A stretch of 64,000 nt of DNA from Streptomyces ficellus (GCF_009739905.1 NZ_CP034279.1:3162001-3226000); one strand, 5' to 3'. Shown: positions 18,006-30,101, numbered from the stretch's first letter. Notes: generated by a model not told the origin, from the sequence alone. Program-made: numbers and translations.

Positions 18006-18712
18006 GCGCCAGAGACAGCGGGAACGGCACGAGCGGCACGAGCGGCACGGGCAGGATCCGGGCGGCGGGCACCACGGCGATGGCGGTGGCCGCCGCCGTC
18101 GGCCTGCTCACGGCCGGTTGCTCCACCGGCGGCACGGGGACCCGCGACGAGGGCGCGGCCCGGGCCGACCAGGGCACGCCGTCGAGTGCGCCGGCCCCCG
18201 CGTCGTCGGCGTCGTCGCGCATGAGGAAGGTGGACGCGGTCCAGCTGATCATGAGTGACCCGAAGGTCAGCGACCGGGTCAAGGAGGATCTGAAGCCGTG
18301 CGTGGCGGACGCCTACCCGGTGGACACCTCGTACGGGACGCTGACGGACTCTGGGGCGCCGGACGTCGTGGTGAACGTGCTGACGTGCGGGGACGCGGTG
18401 GGGGTCGGGACGTATGTGTACCGTCTCGGTGCCGCCAAGGACGACGGGAAGGGCACGGCGTACCAGAATGTCTTCTCGCTGGAGGAGCCGGCCGTGTACT
18501 CGACGATCGACCGGGGGGACCTGGTCGTCACCAAGCAGGTGTACGCGGAGGACGACCCGGTGTCGTATCCGTCCGGCGAGGACGTGATCACCTACCGGTG
18601 GGCGGGCAGCAAGTTCAGCGAGCACGACCGGGTGCACAACGAGTACAGCAAGACGGTCGGTGACGGTGAGATCGACGGCCCCGCCGAGCCGACCGCGCCC
18701 CCCAAGAACTGA
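17993..18712 (+). CDS. cseA: CseA lipoprotein, negative modulator of the SigE system
   Basis: CseA is known in Streptomyces as an extracytoplasmic lipoprotein that damps the CseBC-SigE response. The 239-aa product has a basic N-terminus, a hydrophobic stretch (about 25-40; TTAMAVAAAVGLLTAGC) and the lipobox LTAGC with the modified Cys near residue 43. A Ser/Ala-rich linker and a soluble domain with two Cys (KPCVADAY, VLTCGDAVG) follow. The start GTG 17993 lies inside the end of sigE, so translation is coupled. The gene reads directly into cseB. Confidence 0.92.
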   Translation: MRGLSARDSGNGTSGTSGTGRIRAAGTTAMAVAAAVGLLTAGCSTGGTGTRDEGAARADQGTPSSAPAPASSASSRMRKVDAVQLIMSDPKVSDRVKEDLKPCVADAYPVDTSYGTLTDSGAPDVVVNVLTCGDAVGVGTYVYRLGAAKDDGKGTAYQNVFSLEEPAVYSTIDRGDLVVTKQVYAEDDPVSYPSGEDVITYRWAGSKFSEHDRVHNEYSKTVGDGEIDGPAEPTAPPKN

Positions 18713-18751
18713 CCCCCGCACCTGATTCGAGAGCACGGAGAGTGGACGTCG

Positions 18752-19461
<710 letters not shown>

Positions 19462-19465
<4 letters not shown>

Positions 19466-20787
19466 GGACTCCCGCACTGCGCACCGGTGTGAGATGGAAG
19501 ATCTCGATCGCCATCGCCGCCGTGGGCGCGCTGGTCGCGGTCGCGCTCAGCCTCGTCGTCCACAACGCCGCCCGGGTGTCGATGCTCGGCAACGCCCGTG
19601 ACGTGCAGATGGAACGCCTGGTGTTCGCGCAGCGGATGTACGAGTCGGCCGCCAAGCCCAAGACCGACCCCAAGTTCGGGGCGAAGCTCAACGACCCGGC
19701 GCTGCCGCGCGAGCTGGACGAGCTGATGCGGGAGCGCCGGCGCGGGACGTACGTGCAGGAGCACGAGCAGGGCCCGCCGGACGTGTGGGCCGCCGTGCCG
19801 CTGGGCAACGGGGACGTCCTGTCGCTGCACAGCCAGTTCGCCAGCCGCAGCACGACGATCATGAAGGACCTGGACGAGGCGCTGATCGTCGGCTCGGTGT
19901 CGGTGGTGTTCGGCGGCTGCGCTCTGGGTGTGCTGATCGGCGGCCAGCTGTCGCGGCGGCTGCGGAAGGCGGCGACCGCGGCGGGGAAGGTCGCGCAGGG
20001 CAACACGGAGGTGCGGGTCCGGGAGGCCGTCGGCGGTGTCGTACGGGACGAGACGGACGAGCTGGCGCGGGCGGTCGACGCCCTGACGGACGCGCTGAAC
20101 GAGCGGATCGAGGCGGAGCGGCGCGTCACCGCGGACATCGCGCACGAGCTGCGTACGCCGGTGACGGGGCTGCTCACGGCGGCCGAGCTGCTGCCGCCGG
20201 GCCGGCCGACGGAGCTGGTGCGGGACCGGGCGCAGGCGATGCGCACGCTGGTCGAGGACGTGCTGGAGGTGGCCCGGCTGGACAGCGCCTCGGAGCGGGC
20301 CGAGCTCCAGGAGATCGCGCTCGGGGAGTTCGTGGAGCGCAGGGTCGTCGCGCTGTACCCGGACGCGGTGGTGCGGGTGGTGCACGAGTCGTGGGTGAGC
20401 ACCGATCCGCGCCGGCTGGAGCGGATACTGGGCAACCTGCTGGCGAACGCCGCCAAGCACGGCAAGGGCCCGGTCGAGGTGACGGTCGAGGGCCGGGTGC
20501 TGCGGGTCCGCGACCACGGGCCGGGGTTCCCCGAGGCGCTGCTGCGGGAGGGGCCGAGCCGTTTCCGTACGGGCGCGACCGACCGCGCCGGGCACGGCCA
20601 CGGGCTGGGCCTGACCATCGCGGCGGGCCAGGCCCGGGTGCTGGGCGCCCGGCTCACCTTCCGCAACGCCGCCCCGACGGGTACGGCCCCGGGAGCGGGG
20701 GGCGCGATCGCGGTGCTGTGGCTCCCGGAGCACGCCCCGACGGCGACGGGCAGCTTCCCGATCCTCCAGCTCCCCGACACGCCCTGA
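19462..20787 (+). CDS. cseC: CseC sensor histidine kinase
   Basis: CseC is the membrane kinase partner of CseB (441 aa). Transmembrane helices are near residues 13-33 and 140-161 and enclose an extracytoplasmic sensor loop of about 105 residues. A HAMP segment (about 162-215) follows, then His228 in IAHELRTPVTG, the N box NLLANAAKHG, the G1 box RDHGPGFP and the G2 box GHGLGLTIA. The signal is envelope damage, with antibiotics such as vancomycin being known inducers in S. coelicolor. A strong hairpin 29 bp after the stop ends the operon. Confidence 0.95.
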
Positions 20788-20815
20788 GGCTTCGGTTCCG
20801 AGGTCGGTACGCCCT

Positions 20816-20855
20816 GACGGCGGTGACCCCGCTGTGCGCGGGGGTCACCGCCGTC
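20816..20855. terminator. Bidirectional hairpin terminator between cseC and the MFS gene
   Basis: GACGGCGGTGACCCC and its exact complement form a 15-bp stem with a 10-nt loop. It lies between two convergent genes (cseC ending 20787, exporter ending 20901). No long T run is present, which is usual in Streptomyces. Confidence 0.8.
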
Positions 20856-20900
20856 GTACGTCCCGGGGGCCGGGCTTCCGGGGTCAGCCGGAGGGCGAGG

Positions 20901-22553
20901 TCAGACGGAGGTGTCCGCGAGCCGGCCCTCGGGGCGTGCGGGGTCCTGGTCGTCGGCGGGCGGCGCGGCCTGCGGTCCGGCGCCCTTCAGCGGGACCTCC
21001 TTGACGAAGAGGGCCGCCACGAAGGCGACGACCGCGATCGCCGCGCCCACCAGGAACGCGAGGTGCGTCCCGGACGACACGGCGAGCTGGTAGGCCTCGC
21101 GCAGCGGGTCCGGCAGCTTCTCCAGGGCCTCCGCCGTGAGCTGGGCCGACGCCTGGGTCGCCTCGCCCCCGCCGCGCTCGGCCATCTCGTCCTGCACCCG
21201 GCCGGTGAACAGCGCGCCCATGATGGCGACGCCGAAGGACGAGCCGAGCGTACGGAAGAGGGTGGTCGTGGAGGACGCGACGCCCATGTCCCGCATCTCG
21301 ACGCTGTTCTGGGCGACGAGCATGGTGATCTGCATCAGGAAGCCCATGCCGGCCCCCAGCACCGCCATGTAGACGCCGGAGGTGATCCGGGAGGTGCCGG
21401 TGTCCATCTGGGCGAGCAGGAAGAGCCCGACGACCATCAGCGCGCCGCCGACGATGGGGAAGATCTTGTACTTGCCGGTGCTGGTGGTGACGCGGCCCGC
21501 GTAGAGCGAGACGACCATCATCGCGAGGAGCATCGGCAGGAGCAGCAGGCCCGAGTTGGTGGCGGACGCGCCCTGCACGGACTGCTGGTACAGCGGCAGG
21601 AAGAGCGTGGCGCCGAACATCACGAAGCCGATGAGGAAACCGATCACCGACATGAGGGTGAAGTTGCGGCTGCGGAAGATGTGCAGCGGCATGATCGGCT
21701 CGGCGGCCCGGGTCTGGACGAACAGGAAACCGGCGAGGGTGGCGACGCCGAGCGCGCTCAGTCCGACGATCATGGCCGAGCCCCAGGCGTACTCGGTGCC
21801 GCCCCAGGTGGTGACCAGGACGATCGAGGTGATGCCGATGGTCAGGAGCGCCGCACCGAGGTAGTCGATGCGGGGCTTGGTGTCGCGCCGCTGCTGGGGC
21901 AGGTGCAGTACGGCGGTGACCATGGCGAGCGCGACGGCGCCCAGCGGCAGGTTGATGTAGAAGGACCAGCGCCAGCCCCAGTGGTCGGTGATGGTGCCGC
22001 CGACCAGGGGTCCGCCGATCATGGCGAGGGCCATGACGCCGGCCATCATGCCCTGGTACTTGCCGCGCTCGCGCGGCGGGATCAGGTCGCCGATGATCGC
22101 CATGACGCCGACCATCAGGCCGCCCGCGCCCAGTCCCTGCACGGCCCGGAAGCCGATGAGCTGGCCCATGTCCTGGGCCATGCCGCTGAGCGCCGAGCCG
22201 GCGAGGAAGATGACGATCGAGGTGAGGAAGGTGCCCTTGCGGCCGTAGAGGTCGCCGAGCTTGCCCCAGATCGGGGTGGAGGCGGCGGTGGCCAGGGTGT
22301 ACGCGGTGACGACCCAGGACAGGTGGGCGAGGCCGCCGAGCTCGCCGACGATCGTCGGCATGGCCGTACCGATGATCATGTTGTCCAGCATGGCCAGCAG
22401 CATCGCGATCATGAGGGCCAGGAGGACCACGCGGACGCTGCGCGGTGGTGTGTCCGGCGCGGTCACCGACGTGTCCGCGGCCGCTTCCCCGGCGTCCGCG
22501 GCCGTCTTCTCCTCCTCCGAGGTGTCCGGTGTTTTCTCCAAGGGCTCCGACAT
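20901..22553 (-). CDS. MFS drug exporter, DHA2 (EmrB/QacA) family, 14 TM
   Basis: This 550-aa proton-driven exporter has about 14 hydrophobic segments. Motif A-like LGDLYGRKGTF follows TM2, and the DHA2-specific GGPLVGG...WGWRWSFYINLP motif is at TM5. An acidic Thr/Glu-rich cytoplasmic tail precedes TM1 (MSEPLEKTPDTSEEEKTAAD). The C-terminus is Pro/Ala/Asp-rich. GGGAGTGGGGG precedes the ATG. It is divergent from a TetR gene across a 104-bp region holding a long inverted repeat, the standard arrangement for an efflux pump repressed by its neighbour. The substrate is unknown. Confidence 0.94.
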   Translation of the reverse strand: MSEPLEKTPDTSEEEKTAADAGEAAADTSVTAPDTPPRSVRVVLLALMIAMLLAMLDNMIIGTAMPTIVGELGGLAHLSWVVTAYTLATAASTPIWGKLGDLYGRKGTFLTSIVIFLAGSALSGMAQDMGQLIGFRAVQGLGAGGLMVGVMAIIGDLIPPRERGKYQGMMAGVMALAMIGGPLVGGTITDHWGWRWSFYINLPLGAVALAMVTAVLHLPQQRRDTKPRIDYLGAALLTIGITSIVLVTTWGGTEYAWGSAMIVGLSALGVATLAGFLFVQTRAAEPIMPLHIFRSRNFTLMSVIGFLIGFVMFGATLFLPLYQQSVQGASATNSGLLLLPMLLAMMVVSLYAGRVTTSTGKYKIFPIVGGALMVVGLFLLAQMDTGTSRITSGVYMAVLGAGMGFLMQITMLVAQNSVEMRDMGVASSTTTLFRTLGSSFGVAIMGALFTGRVQDEMAERGGGEATQASAQLTAEALEKLPDPLREAYQLAVSSGTHLAFLVGAAIAVVAFVAALFVKEVPLKGAGPQAAPPADDQDPARPEGRLADTSV

Positions 22554-22570
22554 GTTCCCCCACTCCCGTT

Positions 22571-22642
22571 ACTTACTTGCCGCCCGGCTAGTTACTAGAC
22601 TGAGGGACAGTAGACCCGTCACTAGCCGGGCGTCAAGTAAGT
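22571..22642. promoter_or_regulatory. Paired operator in the MFS/TetR divergent promoter
   Basis: Two 22-bp arms, 22571-22592 and 22621-22642, are inverted copies matching at 21 of 22 positions and are separated by 28 bp. The shared core is ACTTACTTG-x-CGCCCGGCTAGT. A perfect 11-bp palindrome CTAGTTACTAG lies at 22588-22598. The arms flank the likely promoters of both genes and are probably bound by the adjacent TetR protein. Confidence 0.65.
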
Positions 22643-22657
22643 TTCGTGGGAGCGACC

Positions 22658-23224
22658 ATGGCCAGAGGCAACACCCGTCAGCGCATCCAGGACGTGGCCC
22701 TCGAACTCTTCGCCGAGCAGGGTTACGAGAAGACCTCGCTGCGCGAGATCTCCGAACGGCTGGAGGTCACCAAGGCGGCGCTCTACTACCACTTCAAGAC
22801 CAAGGAAGAGATCCTCATCAGCCTCTTCCGCGACCTGACCCGGCCGATCGACGAGCTGATCGCCTGGGCCGGCGAGCAGCCGCGCACCCTGGAGACGAAG
22901 CAGGAGATCCTGCGCCGCTACCACGTGGCGCTCACCGGCGCGGCCCCCCTCTTCCGCTTCATGCAGGAGAACCAGGCCACCGTGCGGGACCTGAGCATCG
23001 GGGAGACGTTCAAGGAGCGCATGGTCACGCTGACGCGGCTGATCCAGGAGCCGGACTTCGCCATGGCCGACCGGGTGCGCTGCATCAGCGCGCTGTTCAC
23101 CATGCACGCCGGGATGTTCTTCATGCAGCACGTCGACGGCGACCCCGAGGAGAAGCGTGATGCCGTCCTCGAGGTCGCCGTCGATCTGGTGACCAGGGCC
23201 CACCAGGGGCCCGCGCGGGGCTGA
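22658..23224 (+). CDS. TetR-family repressor of the adjacent MFS exporter
   Basis: The product is 188 aa from ATG 22658, with GGGAG 6 nt upstream. The N-terminal HTH spans about residues 8-55 (IQDVALELFAEQGYEKTSLR and VTKAALYYHFKTKEEIL). The helical ligand domain includes FRFMQENQATVRDL and MFFMQHVDGDPEEKRD. Divergent placement and the shared inverted repeat suggest it represses the exporter and itself until a ligand binds. It ends 3 bp from the convergent M23 peptidase gene. Confidence 0.93.
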   Translation: MARGNTRQRIQDVALELFAEQGYEKTSLREISERLEVTKAALYYHFKTKEEILISLFRDLTRPIDELIAWAGEQPRTLETKQEILRRYHVALTGAAPLFRFMQENQATVRDLSIGETFKERMVTLTRLIQEPDFAMADRVRCISALFTMHAGMFFMQHVDGDPEEKRDAVLEVAVDLVTRAHQGPARG

Positions 23225-23227
23225 GCG

Positions 23228-23941
23228 TCAGATGACGACGCCCTCGGCGCGCAGGAACTTCGCCGGGTTCAGCGCGGAACCGTAGTTCGGGGTCGTACGG
23301 ATCTCGAAGTGCAGGTGCGGGCCGGAGGAGTTGCCGGTGTTGCCGGACTTGGCGATGGTCTGGCCCGTCTTCACGGTCTGGCCGACGTGCACCTTGATCT
23401 TCGACAGGTGGGCGTACTGCGAGTACTGGCCGTTGGCGTGCTTGACGACGATGGCGTTGCCGTACGCCGGGCCGTCACCGCCGCCGTTCGGGCCGGCCTT
23501 CACGACGACGCCCGAGTGGGCGGCCTTGACGGTGGTGCCGACCGGCACGGCGAAGTCCTGGCCCGAGTGCTTGTGGGACCACATGGAGCCGCCCTGGTTG
23601 AAGCTGGCGGTCAGGGTGTAACCGCCGACCGGCTTGACCCAGGAGGCGGCCTTCTTGGCAGCGGCCTTCTTCGCGGCGGCGGCCTTCTTGGCGGCGTTGG
23701 CGGCGGCCGCCTTCTTCGCGGCGGCGGCCTTGGCGGCCTTCGCCTGCTGGGCGACCTTGGCCTGCGCGGCCTGGGTCTCGGCCTGGGCGGCGACGGCGGC
23801 GGCCGGGTTCGCGGCGACCGGGGTGGTCTTGCTGTCGGCGGCGAAGGCGGCACCGCCTCCGAACACCATCGACGCTCCCAGGCCGGCGGCGGCGAGAGCG
23901 ACGACGGCGTTACGGCTGGGGTTGATGACGCGCTTCGACAT
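23228..23941 (-). CDS. Secreted M23-family peptidoglycan endopeptidase
   Basis: The 237-aa precursor has a signal peptide (about 1-35; VVALAAAGLGASMVFGGGAAFA). An Ala/Lys-rich low-complexity stretch follows (about 47-100; repeats of KKAAA), probably a helical or wall-binding spacer. The LytM-type domain (about 101-237) has the zinc ligands in HSGQDFAVPVG (H125, D129) and PHLHFEI, with YAHLSKIKV between. It probably cleaves peptide cross-links. ATG 23941 is preferred over the in-frame ATG at 23986 because the Shine-Dalgarno GGAGG lies 11 nt before it and the signal peptide starts there. The leader holds a hairpin GCGGGTT-N14-AACCCGC (23992-24019). Confidence 0.92.
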   Translation of the reverse strand: MSKRVINPSRNAVVALAAAGLGASMVFGGGAAFAADSKTTPVAANPAAAVAAQAETQAAQAKVAQQAKAAKAAAAKKAAAANAAKKAAAAKKAAAKKAASWVKPVGGYTLTASFNQGGSMWSHKHSGQDFAVPVGTTVKAAHSGVVVKAGPNGGGDGPAYGNAIVVKHANGQYSQYAHLSKIKVHVGQTVKTGQTIAKSGNTGNSSGPHLHFEIRTTPNYGSALNPAKFLRAEGVVI

Positions 23942-24611
23942 ACGGGGAAGTCCTCCAGGCAAGAACGGACCCGACGCGATGAGCACGCCGGGCGGGTTGG
24001 CTCATCCTTGGTAACCCGCGCCCCCATCTCGCCTCAAACCCCCCATCTACGACATCTGGTCGTAGTCCGGCCGGTGTGACGTGACCTCTTGACGGCGCGA
24101 GCGAACCCAGGCGGCATGCCCGATATGTCCTTAGAAAGGAAGGTTTATCCCTACAGCGGCCCCCATCACCTGGCGCTTTCCGCGGTACGCACCGCCCCCG
24201 CCGCCCCGCCCGGCCCCCTCAGCGGCCCCGGCGGTCCCGAAAACCGCGTCTCCTACCCGGCCGAATGCACTATTCCACGTAGTACCGCCCAAAACGCCTG
24301 TGCGCCTTGTCACGGAGCACCCGGCCGGCCGGGCCCCGATTCGTGACCTGGACCACGCGTTCCCGCCGGTCAGAGCGCCCCCGCACACCACCGCCGGGGG
24401 CACGCCCATGGACGCCGGACCCCACCCGTACCCGGACGAGCCCCGCCCCCGCCACCCGCCACCGCCCCGGACGGCACCCGCACGCCCCGGAACCGCCCCG
24501 CGCCCGCCCGGCGGCGCCCCCGCCCCGGGGGCCGCTCGGCGCCCGTGCCGTGACCGTCGCTCCGCGCACGCCTCCTTCCCACACCCACCGGCCTCCGCCA
24601 TCCTCAGCACC
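23942..24611. other. 670-bp divergent intergenic region
   Basis: No supported gene lies here. It contains the M23 leader hairpin (23992-24019), an AT-richer patch near 24120-24160 with TCCTT-AGA-AAGGA (24128-24140), and a Pro/Ala-coding-biased stretch before the carboxypeptidase ATG. Divergent promoters for the two wall enzymes are expected, but I cannot place them. Confidence 0.5.
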
Positions 24612-26183
24612 ATGAGCAGACACGTGATGCGCGTGACCGCCCTCGCCCTCGGGCTCGCCGGCCTTCTCACGGCGAGCAGCCTTCCCGCCGGGGCCGGACC
24701 GTCCGACACCGGCCTGAAGGGGGCCATCGACACGATCCTCAGTGATCCCCGGCTGGACGGCGCCGCGGCCGGCGTCGTCGTGGCCGACGCCGCGACCGGC
24801 GACAGCCTGTACCAGCGGAACGGGGGCGACCGCCTCATGCCCGCCTCCAACACGAAGATCGCCACCTCCGTCGCCGCCATGGCACTGCTCGGCCCCGAGT
24901 ACCGGTTCCGTACGGAGGTGCTGGCCACCGCCCGGCCCAAGGGGGGCGTCCTCCGCGGCGACCTGTACCTGCGCGGCACGGGCGACCCGACCACGCTCGC
25001 CAGGGACTACGACGCCCTGGCCGCACGGGTCGCCGCGGCGGGGGTGCGGCGGGTGGCCGGCCGGCTGGTCGCCGACGACACCCGTTTCGACGACAACCGG
25101 CTGGGCCGCTCCTGGGCGGCGGACGACGAGTCGTCGTACTACTCGGCGCAGATCTCGCCGCTCACGGTCGCTCCGGACACCGACTACGACTCCGGCACCG
25201 TGATTGTCGAGGCGTCCCCGGCGCCCCGGGCCGGCGCGAAACCGCTCGTCGCGCTGACTCCCGCCACCCGCTACGTACGCGTCGACAACCGCGCCACCAC
25301 CGTTCCCGCCGGGCGGCCCGGCACGCTCACCGTGGAGCGGGCCCACGGCACGAACACGATCACCGTGAAGGGCGAGATCCCCGTCCAGGGCACCCCCACC
25401 AAGGAGTGGATCACCGTCCAGGAGCCGACCGGGTACGCGGCCGCCGTCTTCGCCGACGCGCTCGCCGCCCATGGCGTACGGGTCACCGGCCCGGCCCGGC
25501 TGGGCGTGGCCACGCCGTCCGCCGCGAAACCGCTCGCCGTGCACACGTCCATGCCGCTCAAGGACCTCATGCGGCCGTTCATGAAGCTGTCCAACAACAT
25601 GCACGCCGAGGCCCTCACCAAGACGATCGGCCACCAGGTGGAGGGCAGGGGCACCTGGAGCGCGGGCCTCGCCGCCGTCGACGCGTACCTGCGTCAGGAG
25701 GACGTCGAGACGGCCACGATCCGCCAGGTCGACGGCTCGGGACTGTCCCGGATGAACCTCTTCCCCGCCGCCCAGCTGGCCCGCCTGCTCGTCGCGGTCC
25801 AGGACGCCCCCTGGTACGCCGACTGGCACGCGTCGCTCCCGGTCGCCTGCGCCCCGGACCGCGCGGAGGGCGGCACCCTGCGCAGCCGGATGTGCGGCAC
25901 CCCGGCCGCCCTCAACGCCCGCGCGAAGACGGGCTCGCTCACCGGCGCGTCCGCCCTGTCCGGGTACGTCACGGACGCCGGCGGGCGGCTCCTCGTCTAC
26001 TCCGTCGTCCTCAACAACCACCTGGCGTCGTCGGTCAAGAGCATCGAGGACGCCATCGTGGTCACCCTGGCCCGCTCCGACACGGCCGCGAACACGATCC
26101 GTCCGGCGGCCCCGCAGCGCGCCCGGTCCGCGGAACCGTCCGCCGGCCTCGAATGCTCCTGGCGCAAGCCCCAGCCCTGCTGA
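24612..26183 (+). CDS. Secreted D-alanyl-D-alanine carboxypeptidase, S13 (DacB/PBP4) family
   Basis: This 523-aa precursor has a signal peptide (MSRHVMRVTALALGLAGLLT followed by a cleavage region ending AGA). The penicillin-binding motifs are S-x-x-K as ASNTK (near residue 80), S-x-N as KLSNNMHAE and K-T-G as AKTGSLTG. The long insert between motifs 1 and 2 marks family S13. It trims or hydrolyses peptidoglycan stem peptides outside the membrane. Three Cys in the C-terminal third (VACAPD, SRMCGT, GLECSW) plus a terminal Cys may form disulfides. A bidirectional terminator follows within 24 bp of the stop. Confidence 0.93.
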   Translation: MSRHVMRVTALALGLAGLLTASSLPAGAGPSDTGLKGAIDTILSDPRLDGAAAGVVVADAATGDSLYQRNGGDRLMPASNTKIATSVAAMALLGPEYRFRTEVLATARPKGGVLRGDLYLRGTGDPTTLARDYDALAARVAAAGVRRVAGRLVADDTRFDDNRLGRSWAADDESSYYSAQISPLTVAPDTDYDSGTVIVEASPAPRAGAKPLVALTPATRYVRVDNRATTVPAGRPGTLTVERAHGTNTITVKGEIPVQGTPTKEWITVQEPTGYAAAVFADALAAHGVRVTGPARLGVATPSAAKPLAVHTSMPLKDLMRPFMKLSNNMHAEALTKTIGHQVEGRGTWSAGLAAVDAYLRQEDVETATIRQVDGSGLSRMNLFPAAQLARLLVAVQDAPWYADWHASLPVACAPDRAEGGTLRSRMCGTPAALNARAKTGSLTGASALSGYVTDAGGRLLVYSVVLNNHLASSVKSIEDAIVVTLARSDTAANTIRPAAPQRARSAEPSAGLECSWRKPQPC

Positions 26184-26206
26184 CTCGGCATCGCTGACAA
26201 CGCGAA

Positions 26207-26234
26207 AAGGGACCGCCCCAAGGGGCGGCCCCTT
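26207..26234. terminator. Bidirectional terminator between carboxypeptidase and clpC
   Basis: A 13-bp stem with one A.C mismatch closes on an AA loop (AAGGGACCGCCCC with GGGGCGGCCCCTT). It is followed by TCTCGTT on the plus strand and by TTTTCGCG on the minus strand. It lies between the two convergent gene ends. Confidence 0.85.
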
Positions 26235-26256
26235 CTCGTTCAGCGGTGGTTACCGC

Positions 26257-28782
<2,526 letters not shown>

Positions 28783-29190
28783 CGTTAATCGCTCCTCAGA
28801 GCGGTCAGGCAGTAAGGGGTCGGTCCCCTCCCTGTCCTTCCGCAGCTTAGTCCCGCAAGCGGGGACCGCTCATTCCAACTGCCGACACCCGTCTCTGGCC
28901 TCCTGACCCGAACGCCGACAAATGCTCCAACCCAATGGTCCGAGACGATGTTCCCGCAGGCCAGGCACTTACCCGTAACGGCACTACGCCGATGGCGAAC
29001 GTGAGACGCCAGATCCTGCGTGTCGCCCCGCCACCACTAGGAATGTCTTACCCGTAAGCACTGACACTCCATGCGGCGCACCCCGGTTCCCTCAGCTACG
29101 GGCGAACACCCTTGCGCTCCCCCACACCCGTCGCACACCCACGCCGGACACGCAGAGTAGTAGTGGGCGCACCTTCCGTAACCTGGCGGA
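28783..29190. promoter_or_regulatory. 408-bp clpC upstream region with repeated CTTACCCGTAA motif
   Basis: No supported gene lies here. CTTACCCGTAA occurs at 28968-28978 and 29047-29057, 79 bp apart. The second copy extends to the near-palindrome CTTAC-CC-GTAAG. A near-palindrome GTCCCGC-AA-GCGGGGAC lies at 28850-28866, about 70 bp before the clpC start. These are candidate binding sites for unknown regulators of clpC or of the divergent gene at 29191. Confidence 0.4.
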
Positions 29191-29787
29191 GTGGTCGCGA
29201 GTTCCCCGGGCATGGCCCTCACCGTGCGCGTCCCGTCGCCCCGTTCACCGTCCGGCCGTCACGGCGTCGCGTGGTGGTACGAGCACGAACTCGGCTGGGC
29301 GACCGCCGAGCGGGCCGCCGGGGAGCCGGTCGCGCTGCGCACGGGGCTGCGCTTCGACGTCCTGGACCTGCCGGCCGCCGCCGGGGTCGCCGTGCTGCGG
29401 CGGCTCGGGGGCGGGTGGCCCGTCGCGGTCGAGGGGCGGCGGATGCGGATGCTGGTCGCCGCGGGGGCCGCGGACGAGCTGCCGGGGCTGCTCGACTGGC
29501 TGGAGTGGGGCGGCATCGCCCTCGACCTCGTCGCCCTGGGCGCCGGCGACCGGACGACCGCTCCGATTCCCCCAGGATGGAGCGGGTCCGGCTCGTCCGG
29601 CGGCGCCGCGTGGCTGCGTCCCCCCGAGCCCGGGCGCGAAGTGGAGCCGACGCTGCCGGCCATGCCGGCCGTGGGAGGCGGCGCCGACGCCCCCTGCCTC
29701 GTGCGACTCGTGGACACGGCGGCATCGGAATGCCACCGGGTCCGTCTGCTGGGTGCCGGCCGCACTCAGCGGTTGGCGTCCTCGTAA
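29191..29787 (+). CDS. SCO3374-family hypothetical protein
   Basis: The 198-aa product resembles, from memory, the uncharacterised SCO3374 family found next to lsr2 in Streptomyces. Visible features are an aromatic patch WWYEHELGW, a likely alpha/beta core (RTGLRFDVLDLPAAAGVAVL and GGWPVAVEGRRMRMLVAAGA) and LPGLLDWLEWGGIALDLVAL. This resembles the N-terminal part of prim-pol-like proteins, but the active-site residues are not evident, so I make no functional claim. GTG 29191 follows TAACCT by 6 nt without a Shine-Dalgarno (leaderless candidate); ATG 29212 is the alternative. The end overlaps the convergent lsr2 gene by 22 bp. Confidence 0.75.
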   Translation: MVASSPGMALTVRVPSPRSPSGRHGVAWWYEHELGWATAERAAGEPVALRTGLRFDVLDLPAAAGVAVLRRLGGGWPVAVEGRRMRMLVAAGAADELPGLLDWLEWGGIALDLVALGAGDRTTAPIPPGWSGSGSSGGAAWLRPPEPGREVEPTLPAMPAVGGGADAPCLVRLVDTAASECHRVRLLGAGRTQRLASS

Positions 29788-30101
29788 GCCTGCTTGATGT
29801 CGGCGGGCACGCGGCCGCGGTCGTTCACGTTGTAACCGTTCTCCTTGGCCCACGCGCGGATCTTCGCGGTGTCGGGGCTGCCGCCGGCGGCCGCCCGGCC
29901 CTTGCCGCGCCCGGCCGAGGCACGGCCACCGGTACGACGGCCGCTCTTGGTGTACGGCTCGAGCAGCCCGCGCAGCTTGTCCGCATTGGCGGTGGTGAGG
30001 TCGATCTCGTAGGTCTTGCCGTCCAGAGCGAACGTCACCGTCTCGTCCGCCTCGCCACCGTCGAGGTCGTCGACAAGAAGGACCTGAACCTTCTGTGCCA
30101 C
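29766..30101 (-). CDS. lsr2: Lsr2 nucleoid-associated protein
   Basis: Lsr2 is an actinobacterial H-NS-like silencer that binds AT-rich DNA. The 111-aa product has the N-terminal oligomerisation domain (about 1-55; AQKVQVLLVDDLDG and FALDGKTYEIDL), a basic Gly/Arg/Ala linker and the C-terminal DNA-binding domain with the minor-groove hook RGR at 95-97 (NVNDRGRVPADI). GTG 30101 is chosen over ATG 30116 because AAGGAAA lies between them at the right distance. It is convergent with and overlaps the SCO3374-family gene by 22 bp. It silences foreign genes and secondary-metabolite clusters in Streptomyces. Confidence 0.96.
   Translation of the reverse strand: MAQKVQVLLVDDLDGGEADETVTFALDGKTYEIDLTTANADKLRGLLEPYTKSGRRTGGRASAGRGKGRAAAGGSPDTAKIRAWAKENGYNVNDRGRVPADIKQAYEDANR

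Noticed and set aside
23942-24100. Possible c-di-AMP (ydaO-type) riboswitch before the M23 peptidase
   Set aside because: Such riboswitches precede wall-hydrolase genes in Streptomyces, and DisA is encoded nearby. However, the conserved GGGGTGAATCC-type core is not visible in the leader; only an unrelated hairpin is.
24089-24346. An 85-aa frame between the M23 and S13 genes
   Set aside because: The translation is Pro/Gly/Ala-rich without a ribosome-binding site or domain, and it overlaps the expected divergent promoter zone.
29037-29222. A 61-aa Cys-rich frame (7 Cys) upstream of clpC
   Set aside because: It overlaps the start of the 29191 gene on the other strand, begins with GTG without a Shine-Dalgarno, and its Cys spacing matches no family I know. 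It could be real, but the evidence is too thin.
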